Of a DNA stretch of 64,000 bases, positions 1 to 13,699 are shown piece after piece. The notes under the pieces were generated by a model. That model had not been told where the DNA came from and ran no database searches. It saw only the letters and a program-made list of their open reading frames with translations. Made by a program: the position numbers and the translations under genes. The stretch is from Perlucidibaca aquatica (GTDB lineage: Bacteria > Pseudomonadota > Gammaproteobacteria > Pseudomonadales > Moraxellaceae): NCBI RefSeq assembly GCF_001676655.1, contig NZ_LZDB01000001.1:372001-436000 (forward strand), read 5' to 3'. Every line of letters starts with the position of its first letter. The stretch's first letter is position 1.

Positions 1-219
1 CAAGTTTGCAGTCGCGCTTTCGCCAGTTTGGCCGACATGGTGAATGGTACCGCGCATCTATTGGCCCCCAATGGGCGCTGGTTAGCCATGAAAGGCCATG
101 TTCCTCACGATGAAATAGCTGAGCTACCGGTGAACGCAGCACTCGAAAACACCCCCGCTTTGCGAGTACCCTTTGTCGCTGATGCTCGACACCTGATTGT
201 GTTGCGGCCCGTGTCTTAA
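1..219 (+). CDS. rsmG: 16S rRNA (guanine527-N7)-methyltransferase RsmG, C-terminal part
   Basis: The first 72 codons of the window are the tail of RsmG (GidB), which methylates G527 of 16S rRNA using S-adenosylmethionine. The reading frame is open from base 1 and contains the family signature SRAFASLADM, followed by the conserved lysine loop MKGH and a C-terminal strand ending in VLRPVS. The start lies upstream of the window. The stop at 217-219 is 36 bases ahead of parA, matching the common gidB-parA-parB order beside the replication origin. Identification rests on the short motif and on gene order. Confidence 0.88.
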   Translation, partial: QVCSRAFASLADMVNGTAHLLAPNGRWLAMKGHVPHDEIAELPVNAALENTPALRVPFVADARHLIVLRPVS

Positions 220-255
220 AAGTCCGACATCCATAGGTGATCGGCGGGGAAATAC

Positions 256-1023
256 ATGGATAAGATTTTTGCAGTCGCGAACCAGAAAGGCGGTGTCGGT
301 AAAACCACCACCAGTGTCAATTTGGCCGCTTCGTTAGCCGCGACACGTCGCCGGGTGCTGTTGGTGGATCTCGATCCCCAGGGCAACACCACGACAGGCT
401 CAGGCATTAGCAAGCACGATCTGACGCGCAGTGTTTATGATGTGTTGTTAGGCGAAGTCACCGCCGCTGAAGTCATTCAGGCATCGCCCGGCGGCTATGA
501 TTTGCTGCCGGCCAATGGCGACCTGACCGCGGCTGAGGTGGAGCTGTTAGATGTACCGCGAAAGGAGCAGCGCTTAAAAGAAGCGTTGGCACCGCTTGTG
601 GGCCGCTACGACAGCATCATCATCGACTGTGCACCGTCTCTCAGCATGCTGACGCTGAACGGGCTTGTGGCCGCCGATGGCGTCATCATTCCCATGCAGT
701 GTGAGTATTACGCCCTTGAAGGCTTGGCGGCACTGACAGAGACCATCAACCGCGTTGCTGAAACAGCTAACCCGAATCTGCATATCGCCGGTATTTTGCG
801 CACCATGTTTGATCCGCGTAATACCTTGGCCAATGATGTGTCGAAAGAGTTAATCAGCCATTTTGGTGATCGCGTATTGAACACGATTATTCCGCGCAAT
901 GTCCGTTTGGCCGAGGCGCCAGCGCATGGCGTGCCGGTATTGCAGTACGATAAAAGTTCACGCGGTGCTATGGCCTATTTAGCTTTAGCCTCCGAGCTAT
1001 TGCGCCGACAAAAGCGCGCGTAA
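256..1023 (+). CDS. parA: Chromosome partitioning ATPase ParA (Soj)
   Basis: ParA-family ATPase of 255 residues that binds the nucleoid in its ATP form and, with ParB, moves the origin region during chromosome segregation. The deviant Walker A motif KGGVGKTTTS lies at residues 11-20, Walker A' DLDPQGN near 38 and the Walker B segment IIIDCAPSLS near 120. Length and the short N-terminus without an HTH extension are typical of chromosomal (type Ib-like) Soj proteins rather than large plasmid ParA. A purine-rich GGGGAAA ribosome site precedes the ATG by 5 bases. It is the first gene of a parAB pair directly after rsmG. Confidence 0.96.
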   Translation: MDKIFAVANQKGGVGKTTTSVNLAASLAATRRRVLLVDLDPQGNTTTGSGISKHDLTRSVYDVLLGEVTAAEVIQASPGGYDLLPANGDLTAAEVELLDVPRKEQRLKEALAPLVGRYDSIIIDCAPSLSMLTLNGLVAADGVIIPMQCEYYALEGLAALTETINRVAETANPNLHIAGILRTMFDPRNTLANDVSKELISHFGDRVLNTIIPRNVRLAEAPAHGVPVLQYDKSSRGAMAYLALASELLRRQKRA

Positions 1024-1059
1024 TTCGCCCAGCCATCGATAGACGAGAACAATAACGCT

Positions 1060-1947
1060 ATGTCGACCATTAAGAAGCGCGGGTTAGGCGGGAATCGAGG
1101 GCTCGATGCCTTGCTGGGCACCGTGCGTAAGGTTCAAGAAGAGGTCACTGCAGTTGCCGCTGGCTTGCCGCCAGAAGGTGAGCTGAAACTATTGCCCGTC
1201 GAATTTTTATCGCGTGGTCGTTATCAGCCCCGTCGGGATATGGACCCTGAAGCCCTGCAAGAGCTCGCCGACTCGATTAAGGCACAGGGTATTTTGCAGC
1301 CGATTGTGGTGCGCGAAATTGGCGAGCAGCGTTACGAAATTATTGCCGGTGAGCGCCGTTGGCGTGCCGCACAACTCGCGCAGCTGGATAAAGTCCCCGC
1401 GCTGATCCGTGACTTCAGCGATGAAGCGGCAATTGCGCTGGCGCTGATCGAAAACATTCAGCGTGAAGACCTGAATCCGCTGGAAGAAGCCTTAGCCATG
1501 CAGCGCTTTGCTGAGGAGTTCAAGCTCACGCATCAAGAAGTCGCTGACGCCGTGGGCAAGTCGCGTGCAGCGGTGAGTAATTTGTTGCGTCTGCTCGGCT
1601 TGAACGAAGAAGTTAAGCGCTCCCTCGCGCACGGCGATTTAGATATGGGCCATGCCCGCGCTTTGCTGGCTCTGACCTCGGCGCAGCAGTTGCTGGCGGC
1701 ACGGCAAATTATTGATAAGGGTATGACGGTTCGCCAGGCAGAGTCCTTGGTTCGACAGCTGCTGGCTGAAAAGCCTGCGGCGGGTGAGCGCAAGCCTGAT
1801 CCCCATGTGCGACAGCTACAGGATCGTTTGTCCTCGCAGTTGGGTGCTGTGGTGAAAATTGACTGCAACGCGAAAGGCAAAGGCCGCTTGGTCATTAGCT
1901 ATAACTCGCTTGACGAGCTCGATGGCATTCTTGCGCACATTCAGTAA
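1060..1947 (+). CDS. parB: Chromosome partitioning protein ParB
   Basis: ParB (Spo0J) of 295 residues, the CTPase DNA clamp that loads at parS and stimulates ParA. The CTP-binding boxes are visible: RYQPRRDM at about residues 54-61 and GERRWRA at 97-103. A helix-turn-helix region follows (around residues 150-190, with HQEVADAVGKSR) and then a C-terminal dimerisation domain. The N-terminus has the typical basic stretch GLGGNRGLDALLG. It starts 36 bases after parA. No convincing parS sequence was found inside the window, so the sites must lie elsewhere. The last 26 bases overlap the next gene. Confidence 0.96.
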   Translation: MSTIKKRGLGGNRGLDALLGTVRKVQEEVTAVAAGLPPEGELKLLPVEFLSRGRYQPRRDMDPEALQELADSIKAQGILQPIVVREIGEQRYEIIAGERRWRAAQLAQLDKVPALIRDFSDEAAIALALIENIQREDLNPLEEALAMQRFAEEFKLTHQEVADAVGKSRAAVSNLLRLLGLNEEVKRSLAHGDLDMGHARALLALTSAQQLLAARQIIDKGMTVRQAESLVRQLLAEKPAAGERKPDPHVRQLQDRLSSQLGAVVKIDCNAKGKGRLVISYNSLDELDGILAHIQ

Positions 1948-2623
1948 GCGCTGGGGCGCTGTGCGAGCGGTTTGGCTGCTCGCTGCGTCCTTGCTGTGGA
2001 TTTCACCGGCAGCCTTTAGCAGCGACAACGTTGGCGATGGCTGGCGTCTGCAGCGACAGGAACCAGCGCGTCAGATTCGCGTGTACTTGCACGACCGGCC
2101 CAGCGGTCAATATCGCGATGTTTACGCAGTCACCACGATTAACGGAACGACGCAACGTATTGAGGCCGTTTTGGGCGATGTGACGGTCATGCCGCAGTGG
2201 GCCTCACGCGTGAGCGAGGCTCGGTTGATCAAGCGTCAAGGCAATGTGGCGTGGATCTATATTCAATACAAACTGCCCTATCCTTTTAAGCCCCGCGAAG
2301 TGGTAGTAAAGTCCGAGCGTCAAGAGAGCAACGGCATTGTGACGATCCGCTCGCAAGCCGTTCCGGGCTATGTTCGCGAAACGTCTGGCAAAATTCGTAT
2401 GCACTCAGTGCAAAGCAGCTGGCGTTTAACGCCGCAGTCCAACGGCAACGTCAAAATCGAGCTCTGGGGTAGCGCAGAGCCGGGCGGCCTAATTCCTGCC
2501 GTGGTCTATAACTTCAATTTAGCCGATGACGCTTTGCAGACTTTGCGTCAGCTGCGAAGAATGTCGTTACGGGAAAAATATCAAGATAAAGCGCCTACGC
2601 TGAAAGATATCCACCAAATGTAG
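1922..2623 (+). CDS. Exported START-domain protein
   Basis: Protein of 233 residues with an N-terminal hydrophobic export signal (VWLLAASLLWISPAAF) followed by a region resembling the START/SRPBCC lipid-binding fold, including the PFKPREVVVKSE segment typical of bacterial START proteins. I place the start at the ATG at 1922 inside the end of parB because it puts the signal peptide at the N-terminus; an upstream start at 1859 would add 21 unrelated residues. The 26-base overlap with parB implies translational coupling. Substrate and role are unknown; binding a hydrophobic ligand in the periplasm is inference from the fold. Confidence 0.75.
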   Translation: MAFLRTFSKRWGAVRAVWLLAASLLWISPAAFSSDNVGDGWRLQRQEPARQIRVYLHDRPSGQYRDVYAVTTINGTTQRIEAVLGDVTVMPQWASRVSEARLIKRQGNVAWIYIQYKLPYPFKPREVVVKSERQESNGIVTIRSQAVPGYVRETSGKIRMHSVQSSWRLTPQSNGNVKIELWGSAEPGGLIPAVVYNFNLADDALQTLRQLRRMSLREKYQDKAPTLKDIHQM

Positions 2624-2686
2624 TGTTTAAGGTGAGGCGACGCTTTCCACGCGGCGCACGAGTCATGAAAAGTCCGTGTGAATTGG

Positions 2687-2716
2687 TTGCCCTTTAAGCG
2701 CACTGCCATCTATAAT
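2687..2716 (+). promoter_or_regulatory. Predicted sigma70 promoter of the ATP synthase operon
   Basis: A perfect -10 hexamer TATAAT at 2711-2716 is preceded, 18 bases upstream, by TTGCCC at 2687-2692, a reasonable -35 element. It lies in the 155-base gap between the START-domain gene and atpI, so it can drive the nine-gene atp operon. Pattern match only; no transcription data. Confidence 0.6.
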
Positions 2717-2778
2717 CCGCGCGCTTTCAAGGGTTTGTCGATTGACCAGCCGCCGACAGCTAACCAAGTGAGCGCAGC

Positions 2779-4332
<1,554 letters not shown>

Positions 4333-4405
4333 TCGATCGCTCGCGATCGGTATGTTGCAGGCCGGTTTCCGGTCTGCTGAATGAATCTGGAATAGAGGTG
4401 ATAGC

Positions 4406-4879
4406 GTGAACATCAACTTCACAATCGTGGGCCAAGCGATCTCTTTTGCGATCTTCGTTTGGTTCTGCATGAAGTTTGTGTGGCCACCCATCATGGCCGC
4501 CATGGCTGAGCGTCAGCAAAAAATTGCTGATGGTCTGAATGCCGCTGACAAGGCAAAGCAGGATCTGGAAGTTGCGCACGCGCAAGTTGCTCAGGAACTG
4601 CAAGCTGCCAAGCAGCAGGCTGCTGCGCTTATCGAGCAGGCTAACCGTCGTGCCTCGCAAGTCGGTGATGAAGTGAAGGCTCAGGCTGCGGCTGAAGCTG
4701 AACGCATCCTCACTCAGGCTCGTGCGGATATCGAAACTGAAATGGCCAGTGCTCGTGATGTATTGCGTAAGCAAGTTGCGGCCTTAGCTGTTGCCGGTGC
4801 CGAGAAGATTCTGCAAGCCGAAGTGGATGCTGCAAAGCATGCCGGCATGTTGGATCAACTGGCTAGCCAGCTCAAATAA
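4406..4879 (+). CDS. atpF: F-type ATP synthase subunit b
   Basis: Peripheral stalk subunit b, 157 residues: one N-terminal membrane helix ([17 protein letters not shown]) and a long charged, alanine-rich coiled coil from about residue 35 to 140. Translation starts at GTG 4406, six bases after AGAGGTG; the alternatives would cut into the membrane helix. It links Fo to the alpha-beta hexamer through delta. Confidence 0.97.
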   Translation: MNINFTIVGQAISFAIFVWFCMKFVWPPIMAAMAERQQKIADGLNAADKAKQDLEVAHAQVAQELQAAKQQAAALIEQANRRASQVGDEVKAQAAAEAERILTQARADIETEMASARDVLRKQVAALAVAGAEKILQAEVDAAKHAGMLDQLASQLK

Positions 4880-4897
4880 GAGGCTCAACAGACCATC

Positions 4898-5434
4898 ATG
4901 GCTGAACTCACAACAGTAGCGCGACCCTACGCCAAAGCCGCTTTCGAGTATGCTCGTGGCGCGGGCGAGCTAGCCGGTTGGTCGTCCATGTTGGCACTCG
5001 CTGCCGCCGTGGTCGCCAATGCAGACTTCAATCAGTACATTTCGCGCCCGATGTTGAGCGCGGCTGAACAGGCGGAAGCCATGTTCAAGGTTTGTGGTGA
5101 TCGTCTCGATGCCGCCGGCCGCAATTTCATCAGCAATGTTGCCAGCCACAAGCGCTTGGCCGCACTGCCGGCCATTAGCAGCCTTTTCGAAGGTCTGCGG
5201 GCTGAGGCCGAAGGCGCTGTAGATGTCACGGTGACGTCTGCATTCGCCTTAAGTGCCGAGCAGACTCAGCAATTGGGCCAGGTACTGGCACAAAAGCTAT
5301 CGCGCCAAGTGAATGTGACAAGCACGACCGATGCCAGCCTCATTGGTGGCACCATCATTCGTGCCGGTGACATGGTTATCGATGCCTCTGTACGAGGCCA
5401 GCTGGGCAAGCTTAACGCTGCCCTGAATACCTGA
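4898..5434 (+). CDS. atpH: F-type ATP synthase subunit delta
   Basis: Delta subunit (OSCP homologue), 178 residues, that caps F1 and binds subunit b. The N-terminal [12 protein letters not shown] segment and the C-terminal [24 protein letters not shown]-type region are family hallmarks. It sits 18 bases after atpF and 25 bases before atpA. Confidence 0.97.
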   Translation: MAELTTVARPYAKAAFEYARGAGELAGWSSMLALAAAVVANADFNQYISRPMLSAAEQAEAMFKVCGDRLDAAGRNFISNVASHKRLAALPAISSLFEGLRAEAEGAVDVTVTSAFALSAEQTQQLGQVLAQKLSRQVNVTSTTDASLIGGTIIRAGDMVIDASVRGQLGKLNAALNT

Positions 5435-5459
5435 TTATTCCTTCGAGGAAGAGAGCATC

Positions 5460-7004
<1,545 letters not shown>

Positions 7005-7064
7005 GTACGATCCGGCCTAGCGTTCGCGCTGGGCCGGTGACTCAGGCAAAGATTTGGTGAGGCT

Positions 7065-7934
7065 ATGGCCAGCTTAAAAGAAATCCGTGTCAAGGTTGCG
7101 AGCATCAAGAGCACGCAGAAGATCACGAAAGCGATGCAGCTCGTGGCCGCCTCTAAGATGCGCAAAGCCCAGGAACGCATGGTCGCAGGTAAGCCCTACG
7201 CCCAGAAGATCCGTCAGGTGGTGGCTCACGTTGCTCACGCAACGCCCGAGTACAAACACGCCTATCTGATCGAGCGTCCAGTGAAGCGCGTTGGTTACAT
7301 TGTGGTGTCGTCCGATCGTGGTCTTTGCGGCGGCCTGAACACCAACCTGTTCAAACAGGTCGCACTTTCCGTTCGCGAGTTTCAAGCTCAGGGCGTTGAG
7401 GTCGAGTTCTGTTTGCTCGGGACTAAAGCCACCACGTTCTTCAAGAACTTCGGCGGCAAAGTGGTGGCAGCAAAAACCCATATGGGTGACAAGCCATCGC
7501 TGGAAGCATTGATTGGCGCCATTAAGGTCATGCTCGAACACTTTGATGAAGGCAAAATTGATCGCCTTTACTTAGTGTCCAACGAGTTTGTTAACACCAT
7601 GACGCAGAAGCCGACACTGCAGCAATTGCTGCCGTTGGCCACGTCCGGTGATGACGGCCTGGATGAGCGTAGCTATAACTGGGACTACCTCTATGAGCCC
7701 GAAGCCAAGCCCATCCTGGATGCGCTATTGCTTCGTTTCATTGAGTCACAGGTTTACCAAGGTGTGATCGAAAACGTAGCCTGTGAAATGGCTGCTCGTA
7801 TGGTCGCCATGAAGGCGGCAACCGATAACGCCGGTGAACTGATCCGTAACCTCCAGCTCGTGTATAACAAGCTGCGTCAGGCTGCGATCACCCAGGAAAT
7901 CTCGGAAATCGTCGGTGGTGCTGCGGCCGTTTAA
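7065..7934 (+). CDS. atpG: F-type ATP synthase subunit gamma
   Basis: Central rotor shaft subunit gamma, 289 residues. The N-terminal helix ([20 protein letters not shown]) and the C-terminal helix ([21 protein letters not shown]) form the coiled-coil axle. The internal motif [11 protein letters not shown] is also conserved. It lies in operon order between atpA and atpD. Confidence 0.98.
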   Translation: MASLKEIRVKVASIKSTQKITKAMQLVAASKMRKAQERMVAGKPYAQKIRQVVAHVAHATPEYKHAYLIERPVKRVGYIVVSSDRGLCGGLNTNLFKQVALSVREFQAQGVEVEFCLLGTKATTFFKNFGGKVVAAKTHMGDKPSLEALIGAIKVMLEHFDEGKIDRLYLVSNEFVNTMTQKPTLQQLLPLATSGDDGLDERSYNWDYLYEPEAKPILDALLLRFIESQVYQGVIENVACEMAARMVAMKAATDNAGELIRNLQLVYNKLRQAAITQEISEIVGGAAAV

Positions 7935-7968
7935 GGTCGCGCATAACTAAAACAGTATTGCAGTTTGA

Positions 7969-9375
<1,407 letters not shown>

Positions 9376-9406
9376 GCTTCTTCACCTTCAGGCTCAGGAG
9401 TAGAAC

Positions 9407-9835
9407 ATGGCGAATACGATTCACTGCGACATTGTCAGTGCCAAAGAATCGATCTACGCCGGCAACGCCAAGATGGTGGTGGCGCATGGTCAGCTCGGTG
9501 ACATCGGTGTCACCCCAGGCCATGCTCCTTTACTGACGCTGTTGTCGCCAGGCCCGGTACGTGTGTTGCTGGACGATGGCGAAGAGCTGATTTACTACGT
9601 CTCCGGTGGTGTGCTGGAAGTGCAGCCAACAATCGTTACGATTCTGGCGGATACTGCGGTACGCGCGGCAGATGTAGATGAAGCTGCAGCTCTTGAGGCT
9701 CGCCGTGCGGCAGCCGACGCGCTGACCAACCAGAAGGGTGAAATGGATACCTCGGTAGCCTTGGCATCCTTGGCAGAGTCCGCAGCTCAGCTGCGTACCT
9801 TGCAGGCCATGAAGAATCGCGCAGGTCGCGGCTAA
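9407..9835 (+). CDS. atpC: F-type ATP synthase subunit epsilon
   Basis: Epsilon subunit, 142 residues, which couples gamma to the c-ring and inhibits hydrolysis. An N-terminal beta-sandwich (HCDIVSAKESIYAG, with GQLGDIGVTPGHAPLLT) is followed by a C-terminal helical hairpin. It is the last gene of the operon, followed within 30 bases by a terminator. Confidence 0.98.
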   Translation: MANTIHCDIVSAKESIYAGNAKMVVAHGQLGDIGVTPGHAPLLTLLSPGPVRVLLDDGEELIYYVSGGVLEVQPTIVTILADTAVRAADVDEAAALEARRAAADALTNQKGEMDTSVALASLAESAAQLRTLQAMKNRAGRG

Positions 9836-9863
9836 TCACTCGGCGTAAGCGGATGTGATGTAA

Positions 9864-9897
9864 AAAAGGGCAGCTTAGGCTGCCCTTTTGCTTTTTT
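9864..9897 (+). terminator. Rho-independent terminator of the atp operon
   Basis: Perfect 11-bp stem (9864-9874 with 9879-9889), GC-rich core GGGCAGC, 4-base loop TTAG, followed by a T-rich tail. The A-rich 5' side makes it usable in both directions. Confidence 0.9.
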
Positions 9898-9940
9898 CAT
9901 GTTACAAAAAGCCTACCTGCTCATGGCCTAAGGAAGTCAC

Positions 9941-10375
9941 ATGAAAACCGTTGCGGAATTGTTGCAAAACAAGGGTAGTGCAAGCGTCTATACCATCGGC
10001 CCAGATCAAACCGTTCTTGAGGCCGTCGCCCTCATGGCAGAAAAGGGAATTGGCGCGTTACTCGTAACGGAAGGAGCGGATGTGGTCGGCATCATCACGG
10101 AGCGTGACTATGCGCGCAAAGTGGTTTTGTTGGAGCGATCCTCACAGGCAACACCCGTGGCCGACATCATGACTTCAGCGGTGATGTTCGTGCATCCCAG
10201 CCAAACCAGTTCTGAATGTATGAAACTCATGACGGAAAAACGCTTGCGCCATTTACCCGTCATGGACAACGGAAAATTGCTGGGTCTTATTTCCATTGGT
10301 GACTTAGTGAAAGATGTTATTTCAGAACAAAAAGTCATGATTGATCAGCTTGAGCAATACATTCGCGGCGAATAG
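9941..10375 (+). CDS. CBS-domain protein (tandem CBS pair)
   Basis: Protein of 144 residues made of two CBS motifs and little else: first about residues 10-65 (ALMAEKGIGALLVTEG, GIITERDYARKV), second about 78-135 (LMTEKRLRHLPVMDNG, GLISIGDLVKDVI). A CBS pair (Bateman module) normally senses adenosine nucleotides such as AMP/ATP or SAM. It is an independent cytosolic protein with its own GGAAG-type ribosome site, between the ATP synthase terminator and glmU. What it controls is unknown; the location next to ATP synthase may be accidental. Confidence 0.88.
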   Translation: MKTVAELLQNKGSASVYTIGPDQTVLEAVALMAEKGIGALLVTEGADVVGIITERDYARKVVLLERSSQATPVADIMTSAVMFVHPSQTSSECMKLMTEKRLRHLPVMDNGKLLGLISIGDLVKDVISEQKVMIDQLEQYIRGE

Positions 10376-10467
10376 CGCGCCGTAACAGACACCCCGACAA
10401 ACTGGCCTGAATGCCTGACTAGCTTGGTGTAAACTGGCGACCAGTTTTTCGCAGGAAGCTACCCTTC

Positions 10468-11838
10468 ATGAGTCTTCAGGTCATCATTCTGGCAGCGGGT
10501 AAGGGCACGCGTATGCGCTCCGCGCTGCCGAAAGTCATGCAACCCCTGGCCGGTCAGCCGCTACTTCATCATGTCATTGTGGCGGCGCGTAAATTAGGCG
10601 CTGAGCGTCCTATTGTGGTCTATGGGCATGGCGGCGATGTGGTGCAGCAGGCGTTTGCTGAGCAAGCATTGGATTGGGTTTTGCAGGCCGAGCAGAAGGG
10701 CACCGGCCATGCCGTACAAGTGGCGCTGCCAGTGCTGGCCGCTCAGGGTCGTACATTAATTCTCTATGGCGATGTGCCACTCATTTCAGTCGCGACCCTA
10801 CAGCGACTCATTGAAGTCGTACCCAATGACCAGAGCCTTGGCCTGCTCACCGTGCATCTGCCGGACCCGACGGGTTACGGCCGCATTGTTCGCGAGCAGG
10901 GTCGCGTGGTGCGCATTGTTGAGCAGAAAGATGCGACTGCAGATGAGAAGCTAATCAGCGAAGCCAACACCGGTATTTTGTGTGTGCCGAATGCCTTGCT
11001 GCATGCATGGTTACCTCAGCTAAAAAATAACAATGCGCAGGGCGAGTATTACCTCACCGATTTAATCGGCATGGCCACCGCCAACGGTGTGCCGGTCACG
11101 GCGGTGCATCCCGATACCATCTGGGAAGTTGAAGGCGTGAACGACAAGCTGCAGCTGTCGGCATTAGAACGCGTGTGGCAACGGCATCAGGCCGAGCAGC
11201 TCATGCGTGCCGGCGTGACGGTGCTAGACCCGGCACGCTTGGATATTCGCGGCCAGGTCAGTCACGGCATGGATGTGTCGCTGGATGCTGGTGTGATTTT
11301 GGAAGGCCGCGTGGTGCTGGGCGACAATGTGAGCGTCGGTGCCGGCTGCATCCTCAAAGATTGCGAGATCGGTGCCGGTACGGAGATTAAGCCGTACTCG
11401 CTGATCGACAGTGCCGTGGTCGGTGCGAACGCGCATATTGGCCCGTTTGCGCGTCTGCGCCCCGGTTCAAAGCTGGCCGACGAGGTGCATATTGGCAACT
11501 TCGTGGAGACCAAGGCCACCATCATGGGTGTGGGCTCCAAGGCCAACCATCTCGCCTATTTGGGCGATAGTGAGATTGGCCGTGGCGTGAATATCGGCGC
11601 CGGCACCATCACCTGCAATTACGACGGTGCAAACAAGCACAAGACCACGATTGGCGACGATGCCTTTATTGGCACGAATAACTCCTTGGTGGCGCCCGTC
11701 ACCATTGGTGCGGGGGCAACGACCGGCGCCGGTTCAACGATTAGCAAAAACGTGCCCGACGCTCAGTTGGCGGTGGCACGCGCTGTGCAAAAAACGATTG
11801 AAGGTTGGCAGCGTCCGCGCAAGGCACCCAAAGTTTAA
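10468..11838 (+). CDS. glmU: Bifunctional GlmU: GlcN-1-P acetyltransferase and GlcNAc-1-P uridyltransferase
   Basis: GlmU, 456 residues, makes UDP-GlcNAc for peptidoglycan and lipopolysaccharide. The N-terminal pyrophosphorylase has [11 protein letters not shown] at residues 7-17 and the substrate region EQKGTGHA near 75; the C-terminal half is a left-handed beta-helix acetyltransferase with hexapeptide repeats and the conserved [13 protein letters not shown] segment. An AGGAAG ribosome site precedes the start. It is the first gene of the glmU-glmS unit. Confidence 0.98.
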   Translation: MSLQVIILAAGKGTRMRSALPKVMQPLAGQPLLHHVIVAARKLGAERPIVVYGHGGDVVQQAFAEQALDWVLQAEQKGTGHAVQVALPVLAAQGRTLILYGDVPLISVATLQRLIEVVPNDQSLGLLTVHLPDPTGYGRIVREQGRVVRIVEQKDATADEKLISEANTGILCVPNALLHAWLPQLKNNNAQGEYYLTDLIGMATANGVPVTAVHPDTIWEVEGVNDKLQLSALERVWQRHQAEQLMRAGVTVLDPARLDIRGQVSHGMDVSLDAGVILEGRVVLGDNVSVGAGCILKDCEIGAGTEIKPYSLIDSAVVGANAHIGPFARLRPGSKLADEVHIGNFVETKATIMGVGSKANHLAYLGDSEIGRGVNIGAGTITCNYDGANKHKTTIGDDAFIGTNNSLVAPVTIGAGATTGAGSTISKNVPDAQLAVARAVQKTIEGWQRPRKAPKV

Positions 11839-11868
11839 GCCAGCAATTTAGAATTTACGGAGAAGGTT

Positions 11869-13695
11869 ATGTGCGGGATTGTTGGCGCCATTGGCGAGCG
11901 TAATATCACGGATGTGTTGATCGAAGGTCTGCGCCGTCTCGAATATCGTGGCTACGACTCTGCGGGTCTGGCGGTGGTGCATGGCGGGGCCATTGAGCGA
12001 GAGCGTCAGCCGGGCAAGGTGCAGGCACTCGCGGATGCTACCCACGCCAGCGGTGTGAGCGGACAGATCGGGATTGCCCACACGCGCTGGGCAACCCACG
12101 GCGCACCCACGCAAGACAACGCGCATCCACATCAGTCCGGTGATATCGCTGTGGTGCACAACGGCATCATTGAGAACTACGAAGCCCTGCGCGAGCAACT
12201 CCAGGCCGAAGGTTATGTCTTTACCTCGCAGACCGACACCGAAGTGGTACCGCACCTGATTCAGTCTGAACTCAAGAAAGGCGGCGACTTCATGGCGGCG
12301 GTGCGCCGTGCCGTGGCGCAACTGCATGGCGCATTTGCGCTGGGCATCGTGCGGGCAACCGAGCCACAGCGTTTGCTGGCTGTACGTCAGGGTTCACCGC
12401 TGGTGGTTGGTCTCGGTATTGGCGAGAACTTCATCAGCTCCGACCAGCTTGCGCTCCTGCCGGTAACCAACCGTTTTATCTATCTCGAAGAAGGCGACTT
12501 CATTGAGCTGAAGCGCGATCAGGTCACCATCTGGGATGCCAGCGGTGCTGTCATTGCGCGCCCGTCAGTCGAATTAGATGCCACCGTGCACGCCAGCAGC
12601 AAGGGCACGTACAAGCACTACATGCTGAAGGAAATTTACGAGCAGCCGGCAGCAATTCAGCGCACGCTGGCGGGTCGCGTGAGCAACGGGCAGGTCGCGA
12701 TTGATGCGTTTGGCCCGCAAGCGGCCGAGCTTCTGAGCAAAGCCAAGCATGTGCAAATCCTTGCCTGCGGCACCAGCTATCACGCCGGTTACGTGGCCAA
12801 GTATTGGTTCGAGGCCATCGCCGGGGTGTCCTGCCATGTGGAAGTGGCCAGCGAATTCCGCTACCGCACCACGGTGCTGCCAGCCGATACGCTGCTGGTC
12901 ACTATCTCGCAATCCGGTGAGACCGCCGACACGCTGGCCGCGCTGCGTGAAGTGAAGTCGCGCGCGCTGGGCTCGCTGTGTATTTGCAACGTGCCAACGT
13001 CAACATTGGTGCGCGAATCGGATCTGGCGTTTATCACCCATGCTGGCCCGGAAATTGGCGTGGCATCGACCAAGGCCTTTACCACGCAGCTGGTTGCATT
13101 GATGCTGTTGGTGCTGGCCACGGGCCGACGTCAGGGCAACCTCACGGCAGAACGTGAGCGCGATATCGTGGCGCAACTCGCTGGCCTGCCGACGCTGTGC
13201 GATGAAGTGCTGGCGATGGATCAAGCCATCGAGCGTATTGCCGCCGAGTTTGGCGACAAGCATCACACCCTGTTCCTCGGCCGTGGCGCGCAATACCCGG
13301 TGGCGATGGAGGGCGCGCTCAAGCTCAAGGAAATTTCCTATATCCACGCTGAAGCCTACCCCGCCGGTGAGCTCAAGCACGGCCCGTTGGCGCTGGTCGA
13401 TCAAGACATGCCGGTGGTGGCGGTTGCCCCGAAGAACGACCTTATCGACAAGCTCAAGTCGAACCTGCAGGAAGTGCGCGCGCGTGCCGGCGTGCTCTAT
13501 GTCTTCGCCGATCATGCCGCCGATGTGCGCGCCGAACCGGGCATCAAGGTGTTCTCTATGCCCAGCGTGGCCGATGAAGTTGCGCCGATTCTCTACACCA
13601 TTCCCTTGCAGTTGTTGTCTTATCACGTGGCCGTCATCAAGGGCACGGACGTGGACCAGCCGCGCAACTTAGCAAAATCAGTAACGGTGGAATAA
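11869..13695 (+). CDS. glmS: Glutamine--fructose-6-phosphate aminotransferase
   Basis: GlmS, 608 residues, converts fructose-6-P and glutamine to glucosamine-6-P. The N-terminal nucleophile Cys follows the initiator Met (MCGIVGAIG); the glutaminase domain covers about residues 1-240 and two SIS isomerase domains follow ([10 protein letters not shown] near 350; [13 protein letters not shown] at the C-terminus). No glmS ribozyme-like leader is evident in the 30 bases after glmU. Only 4 bases separate its stop from cstA. Confidence 0.98.
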   Translation: MCGIVGAIGERNITDVLIEGLRRLEYRGYDSAGLAVVHGGAIERERQPGKVQALADATHASGVSGQIGIAHTRWATHGAPTQDNAHPHQSGDIAVVHNGIIENYEALREQLQAEGYVFTSQTDTEVVPHLIQSELKKGGDFMAAVRRAVAQLHGAFALGIVRATEPQRLLAVRQGSPLVVGLGIGENFISSDQLALLPVTNRFIYLEEGDFIELKRDQVTIWDASGAVIARPSVELDATVHASSKGTYKHYMLKEIYEQPAAIQRTLAGRVSNGQVAIDAFGPQAAELLSKAKHVQILACGTSYHAGYVAKYWFEAIAGVSCHVEVASEFRYRTTVLPADTLLVTISQSGETADTLAALREVKSRALGSLCICNVPTSTLVRESDLAFITHAGPEIGVASTKAFTTQLVALMLLVLATGRRQGNLTAERERDIVAQLAGLPTLCDEVLAMDQAIERIAAEFGDKHHTLFLGRGAQYPVAMEGALKLKEISYIHAEAYPAGELKHGPLALVDQDMPVVAVAPKNDLIDKLKSNLQEVRARAGVLYVFADHAADVRAEPGIKVFSMPSVADEVAPILYTIPLQLLSYHVAVIKGTDVDQPRNLAKSVTVE

Positions 13696-13699
13696 GGCC

